NCBI GenBank assembly: GCA_023423475.1
Contig: JAFAFN010000597.1
Coordinates: 1 to 9,565, forward strand
From: Actinomycetes bacterium
GTDB taxonomy: Bacteria > Actinomycetota > Acidimicrobiia > Acidimicrobiales > Microtrichaceae
DNA length: 9,565 nucleotides
Direction of reading: 5' to 3'
Shown: piece by piece, positions 6,245-9,565 of the stretch
Numbering within the stretch: position 1 is the first letter of the stretch
Layout of the letters: the number at the start of each line of letters is the position of its first letter
The notes under the pieces: generated by a model
Told to the model about the DNA's origin: nothing
Databases searched by the model: none
Seen by the model: only the letters and a program-made list of their open reading frames with translations
Program-made: the position numbers and the translations under genes

Positions 6245-7417
6245 ATGAGCAGGACCGACGCAGAGATCCTGGACCGCGACGACGTCAACGACCTCGACGC
6301 GATCCTGGCCGTGACCAACGCGGACGTCGACGAGGCGTTGCACGTCGTCGCCGACCACGCGGACGCGATCTTCACGTGGGACTACGAGAAGGGCTCGCGC
6401 CCTGCGCTGACCAAGCTCTACGAGAAGGCCAAGCACTCGCAGTGGAACGGCGAGACCGACCTGGACTGGTCGATCGACGTGGACCAGGAGCGCATCGCGG
6501 CCGAGTCCCCCATGCGGATGACCACCGAGCTCATCGACCAGCTCGGCTTCGACCTGTCGCACACCTCGCTGGCCTCGTGGGGCGACGACGAGTGGCTCCA
6601 GCACGCGATCGAGTCGCAGAACTGGAGCCTGAGCCAGTTCATGCACGGTGAGCAGGGTGCGCTGATCTGCACCGCCAAGATCGTCGAGACCGTCCCGTGG
6701 ATCGACGCCAAGTACTACGCGTCGACCCAGGTCATGGACGAGGCCCGTCACGTCGAGGTCTTCGCCAAGTACCTCGACACCAAGCTGTCGGGGCACTACC
6801 CGATCAACCACCACCTGAAGCTGCTGCTCGACGACATCATCAACGACAGCCGCTGGGACATGACCTACCTGGGCATGCAGATCATGGTCGAGGGCCTCGC
6901 GCTCGCCGCCTTCGGCCTCGCCCACCAGGTCACCCCCGACCCCTTGCTGAAGCAGCTGCTGCGCTACGTGATGAGCGACGAGGCCCGCCACGTCGCCTTC
7001 GGCGTGCTGTCGCTCAAGGAGTACTACGAGGGGCTCACCGACGCCGAGATGATGGACCGCCAGGAGTTCGCGTTCGAGGCCGCGGTGCGCATGCGTGACC
7101 GGTTCCTCCAGCAGGAGGTCTGGGAGCGCATGGGCGTGCCAGTCAAGGAGGCCATCACGCTGTTCAAGCAGGACGACCCCGAGCTCAAGAACCAGGACCC
7201 GTTCCAGCAGCTGCTGTTCTCGAAGATCGTCCCGAACTGCAAGAAGCTCGGCCTGCTCGACGCGAACGACGGGTGGCTGCGCAAGCGCTTCGACACCCTC
7301 GGCGTCACGCAGTTCGAGGACTGGGTCGACACCGGCGAGGAGTACGAGCTGCTCGACGAGGTCGCACGCGACCGCGGTGAGCTCGACCCCGTCGGCGCGT
7401 CAGCTGCCGAAGGCTGA
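6245..7417 (+). CDS. Ferritin-like diiron-carboxylate protein, probable oxygenase/oxidase
   Basis: A soluble, mostly helical 390-residue protein with a complete non-haem diiron site. The ligands are Glu136 (HGEQGA), Glu166 and His169 (first DEARH), Glu216 (MVEGLA), and Glu246 and His249 (second DEARH). This E...ExxH...E...ExxH set, with 30 residues from each lone Glu to its ExxH, matches the ferritin/R2/bacterial multicomponent monooxygenase plan (compare MmoX E114, E144, H147, E209, E243, H246). I see no extra third histidine just before the second ExxH as in AurF/CmlI N-oxygenases. It probably activates O2 to oxidise an organic, perhaps lipid-like, substrate; this is inference. The start ATG 6245 has the strong ribosome binding site AGGGGGA. 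The last 18 bases overlap the end of the convergent TetR gene. I do not recognise a named gene. Confidence 0.88.
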   Translation: MSRTDAEILDRDDVNDLDAILAVTNADVDEALHVVADHADAIFTWDYEKGSRPALTKLYEKAKHSQWNGETDLDWSIDVDQERIAAESPMRMTTELIDQLGFDLSHTSLASWGDDEWLQHAIESQNWSLSQFMHGEQGALICTAKIVETVPWIDAKYYASTQVMDEARHVEVFAKYLDTKLSGHYPINHHLKLLLDDIINDSRWDMTYLGMQIMVEGLALAAFGLAHQVTPDPLLKQLLRYVMSDEARHVAFGVLSLKEYYEGLTDAEMMDRQEFAFEAAVRMRDRFLQQEVWERMGVPVKEAITLFKQDDPELKNQDPFQQLLFSKIVPNCKKLGLLDANDGWLRKRFDTLGVTQFEDWVDTGEEYELLDEVARDRGELDPVGASAAEG

Positions 7418-8029
7418 CTCGAACACGGCGACCAGTCGTCGCACACCCGGGGCGGGATCGGACCCGAGCTCGAGCAACGGATCGAGCTCCGGGTGGCTCG
7501 GCGCGAGCGCGAGGTGCGGCAACGTCAGCAGCTGCAGGGTGAGGAACGCATCGAGGTCGGCGTCGGTGCGGATCCAGCCGGCATCGCGTCCGGACTCGGC
7601 GAGCGGGCGGAGGAAATCGATCAGGTGCCGGTCGACGATCTCGCGCACCGCCGAGTGCGCGTCCGGGTCGGGCTCGAGGAAGACCGCCGCCGACAGCGAG
7701 CGATCGATCGGATGATCGACGAAGTACTGCACCCAGCCGTCCGCGAGCGCCGCGTAGGAGTCGAAGAAGCCGGCCTCCCAGTCGAGTGAGTCGACCAGCT
7801 CGGCCATCGCCTCGCCGATGCGTTGGACGGCCAGCTCGCTGAGGTGCGCGAAGAGATCCATCTTGTCGTCGAAGTACTGGAACAAGCTGCCCTTGGCGAC
7901 ACCGGCCTCTCGGGCGATGACGTTCAGGCTGCCGCGTGAGTACCCGTTGCGAGCGAACTCCGCCTCGGCCGCGGCGAGCACGGTGGCTCGTCGCTCCTCG
8001 GGAAGGCGTGTCCAGGTCTCGGTCGGCAT
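7400..8029 (-). CDS. TetR/AcrR family transcriptional regulator
   Basis: A 209-residue DNA-binding repressor-type regulator. The N-terminal helix RRATVLAAAEAEFARNGY (13-30) and the helix-turn-helix LNVIAREAGVAKGSLFQYFDDK (35-56) are classic for TetR proteins. The rest is the helical ligand-binding and dimer domain with little conserved sequence. The start ATG 8029-8027 is preceded by AGGAG three bases upstream and gives the normal length. A much longer open frame runs upstream on this strand, but it is antisense to the next two genes and has no family sequence. The 3' end overlaps the convergent diiron gene by 18 bp. A 15-bp palindrome (8046-8060) sits 17 bases before the start, suiting autoregulation. 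Likely targets are the neighbouring diiron gene and itself; the ligand is unknown. Confidence 0.93.
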   Translation of the reverse strand: MPTETWTRLPEERRATVLAAAEAEFARNGYSRGSLNVIAREAGVAKGSLFQYFDDKMDLFAHLSELAVQRIGEAMAELVDSLDWEAGFFDSYAALADGWVQYFVDHPIDRSLSAAVFLEPDPDAHSAVREIVDRHLIDFLRPLAESGRDAGWIRTDADLDAFLTLQLLTLPHLALAPSHPELDPLLELGSDPAPGVRRLVAVFESAFGS

Positions 8030-8045
8030 GGTCTCCTCTCGCGGC

Positions 8046-8060
8046 TCACCGCTGCGGTGA
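8046..8060. promoter_or_regulatory. 15-bp palindrome between the tetR gene and the DUF1295 gene, candidate operator
   Basis: TCACCGC-T-GCGGTGA is a perfect 7-1-7 palindrome in the 69-base divergent region. It has the same arm lengths as the palindrome at 6198-6212, but aligned from the centre the half-sites differ. Both contain TSACC-like halves at different spacing. Its position just upstream of the regulator start fits autoregulation. A single palindrome of this size can arise by chance. Confidence 0.4.
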
Positions 8061-8098
8061 AGGCGGCGACGAGCGTACCCGTGCTCGAATGGGTGTCC

Positions 8099-8965
8099 AT
8101 GGGTCGTTCGATGCAGTCGCTCGTCGGAATCGGTGTCGCGGTGGTGCTCGGCGGACTCGTCGCCTGGGCCGGCGGATCGGGTGCGGCGACCGCCGGTCCG
8201 GTGTCGGTGGTCGTGCTCTGCGCGGCGATCGCCTACGCCATCAACTGGGCGGCGTTCGTGCCCGCATACCTCGGGCAGACCGAACGCTTCTACGACCTGA
8301 CCGGCACCCTGACCTATCTCGTCGTCGTGGCGGTGGCGTTCGTGCTCGGCGGCGGTGGGGCGCGTCCGGTGATGCTCGCGACGCTGGTCGTGGTCTGGGC
8401 GGTCCGCCTCGGCTCCTTCCTCGTGACACGCATCGCGAAGGACGGCTCCGACGGCCGCTTCGACTCGATCAAGCCGAAGCCGCTGCGGTTCCTGATGACC
8501 TGGACGATGCAGGGGCTGTGGGTGACCCTCACCGTCGGGTGTGCGCTCGCCGCGATGACCGCCGAGCGTTCGACCGAGTTGGACCTCTGGGCTCTGGTCG
8601 GCCTGGTGATCTGGCTCCTCGGGTTCACCTTCGAAGCGGTGGCCGACCAGCAGAAGCGGGCGTTCCGGGCTGACACCTCCAACGACGGTCGGTTCATCAC
8701 CGGCGGTCTGTGGGCCTGGTCGCGCCACCCGAACTACTTCGGTGAGATCGTGCTGTGGGTGGGCGTCGCGGTGATCGCGGTGCCGGCGCTGTCGGGGTGG
8801 CAGTTCGTCACGCTGGTCTCGCCGCTGTTCGTCACGGTCCTGCTCACCCGCATCAGCGGGGTGCCTCTGCTTGAGGCGCGGGGCCGGCAGCGCTGGGGTG
8901 ACGACGCCGAGTACCGCGACTACGTCGCTCGGACGCCCGTGCTGGTGCCGCGCCCGCCCCGCTGA
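8099..8965 (+). CDS. DUF1295 / steroid 5-alpha-reductase-like membrane protein
   Basis: A 288-residue polytopic membrane protein of the DUF1295 family, related to the C-terminal domain of steroid 5-alpha reductases and isoprenylcysteine methyltransferases. Family landmarks are RFYDLTGTLTY (63-73), VRLGSFLVTRIAKDGSDGRFD (102-122), FEAVADQQKRAFR (178-190) and GLWAWSRHPNYFGE (203-216). The last is the likely cofactor-binding loop. Hydrophobic segments lie near 7-24, 36-57, 70-84, 90-108, 135-154, 161-180, 216-234 and 236-250. ATG 8099 is chosen; an in-frame GTG at 8057 would put the start inside the palindrome and adds residues without family match. A -10-like TCGAAT (8085-8090) ends eight bases before the ATG, so a leaderless start is possible. 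Many relatives are annotated as lipid or steroid reductases, but the reaction here is unknown. Confidence 0.9.
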   Translation: MGRSMQSLVGIGVAVVLGGLVAWAGGSGAATAGPVSVVVLCAAIAYAINWAAFVPAYLGQTERFYDLTGTLTYLVVVAVAFVLGGGGARPVMLATLVVVWAVRLGSFLVTRIAKDGSDGRFDSIKPKPLRFLMTWTMQGLWVTLTVGCALAAMTAERSTELDLWALVGLVIWLLGFTFEAVADQQKRAFRADTSNDGRFITGGLWAWSRHPNYFGEIVLWVGVAVIAVPALSGWQFVTLVSPLFVTVLLTRISGVPLLEARGRQRWGDDAEYRDYVARTPVLVPRPPR

Positions 8966-9007
8966 CGTTCGGGTCGAACAGGACTGCACTCGCGCCCATC
9001 CGGGTAC

Positions 9008-9020
9008 CGGTGCGGCACCG
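9008..9020. repeat. 13-bp palindrome upstream of the acyltransferase gene
   Basis: CGGTGC-G-GCACCG is a perfect palindrome in the 96-base gap between the DUF1295 and acyltransferase genes. It could be an operator or part of a weak terminator. Palindromes of this length are expected a few times by chance in a window of this base composition, so the call is weak. Confidence 0.25.
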
Positions 9021-9061
9021 AACCCAGTGCGTCGCTGGTCCGTGTCGTTCCGAGGTGCCCC

Positions 9062-9565
9062 GTGAGTCTCCACGCCCCCACCCGTCGTTCCGTCATCGCT
9101 CGGCGAGCGCGCAGCGTTCCGGCGGTCGTCGCCGCTGCGGTGCTGCTCACCGTGTTCGCCGTGCCGCTGGCGCTCGCTGCCGGTGCCGCCGACCTGGTGA
9201 CCGGGAAGCTCCGACTCCCGCGGGTGCGGCTGCTCGCGTTCGGCATCTGCTGGGCCTGGTTGGAGACCGCCGGTGTGCTCCGCGCCGGCGGTCTCTGGGC
9301 AGTCGGACGCGGCGCCGACGTCGACGCGCACTACCGGCTCCAGCGCTGGTGGGCCGATCGGCTGATGCGGAGCCTGCGTGTCACCTGCGGTGTCGAGGTG
9401 ATCGTCGAGGGGGTCGACGCCCTGCACCCCGGCGGCTGCGTGCTGCTGGTGCGACACGCCAGCCTCGCGGACTCGTTGCTCACCGCCTGGGTGGTGACCG
9501 AGCAGGCGGGCCTGCGGCCGCGGGTCGTGCTCAAGCGGGAGCTGCACGCCGACCCGTGCCTGGAC
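9062..9565 (+). CDS. PlsC-like 1-acyl-glycerol-3-phosphate acyltransferase family protein, 3' end outside window
   Basis: The N-terminal 168 residues of a membrane-associated lysophospholipid acyltransferase-like enzyme, which would move an acyl chain onto a lysolipid or related acceptor. A hydrophobic helix (about 20-42) follows a basic N-terminus. The catalytic HX4D motif is present as RHASLADS with His132 and Asp137, followed by RVVLKRELHADPCLD (154-168), which fits the second conserved block of this family. The later substrate-binding blocks lie beyond the right edge. The start is GTG 9062, with GAGG six bases upstream; no in-frame stop follows to the window end. It lies 96 bases after the DUF1295 gene on the same strand and may share its transcript or have its own promoter. 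The exact acceptor cannot be told. Confidence 0.85.
   Translation, partial: MSLHAPTRRSVIARRARSVPAVVAAAVLLTVFAVPLALAAGAADLVTGKLRLPRVRLLAFGICWAWLETAGVLRAGGLWAVGRGADVDAHYRLQRWWADRLMRSLRVTCGVEVIVEGVDALHPGGCVLLVRHASLADSLLTAWVVTEQAGLRPRVVLKRELHADPCLD

Noticed and set aside
6227..6991. Minus-strand open frame antisense to the diiron gene
   Set aside because: Val/Asp/Leu-rich mirror of a gene with a complete set of metal ligands; no independent start signals.
8030..9547. Upstream extension of the TetR frame by about 500 codons
   Set aside because: It is antisense to the DUF1295 and acyltransferase genes, with Arg/His/Asp-rich filler; the TetR domain begins at the chosen ATG.

Overview
The window is about two-thirds G+C, with codon third positions almost always G or C. 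It encodes an F420-type luciferase-like oxidoreductase, TetR control and lipoprotein lipases. Together these suggest a high-GC actinobacterium, and the gene mix resembles Acidimicrobiia (Ilumatobacter-like) or mycobacteria-related lineages. That placement is inference, because no rRNA or marker gene is present. I see no mobile element, CRISPR array, tRNA or rRNA, so this reads as ordinary chromosome.

Layout. (1) 1-1678, minus strand: an ABC importer of the NitT/TauT type. A lipoprotein substrate-binding protein is followed, through an ATGA overlap, by a permease cut by the left edge. (2) 1679-1909: a gene-free stretch with a hairpin, an A+T-rich promoter-like island and an 11-bp tandem repeat. 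(3) 1910-3715, minus: a large secreted lipase-family lipoprotein. (4) 3832-4278, plus: a small PGPGW membrane protein. (5) 4299-6094, minus: a two-gene operon of a membrane-anchored SGNH hydrolase followed by an F420-dependent LLM oxidoreductase. (6) 6095-6244: a divergent control region with nested inverted repeats. (7) 6245-7417, plus: a ferritin-like diiron protein, convergent with and overlapping a TetR regulator at 7400-8029, minus. (8) 8099-8965, plus: a DUF1295 membrane reductase-like protein. (9) 9062 to the right edge, plus: a PlsC-like acyltransferase, truncated by the window.

How they may work together. Several products point to lipid or hydrophobic-substrate metabolism: a lipase, an SGNH esterase, a diiron oxygenase-like protein, a DUF1295 protein and an acyltransferase. 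The most interesting unit is the diiron protein with its convergent TetR neighbour. The diiron gene has a perfect 13-bp inverted repeat nested around a 15-bp palindrome, lying over its likely promoter and reaching into its ribosome binding site. The TetR gene has a separate 15-bp palindrome just upstream of its start. I read this as a probable repressor-controlled oxygenase module of unknown substrate. No wholly new defence or mobile system is visible.
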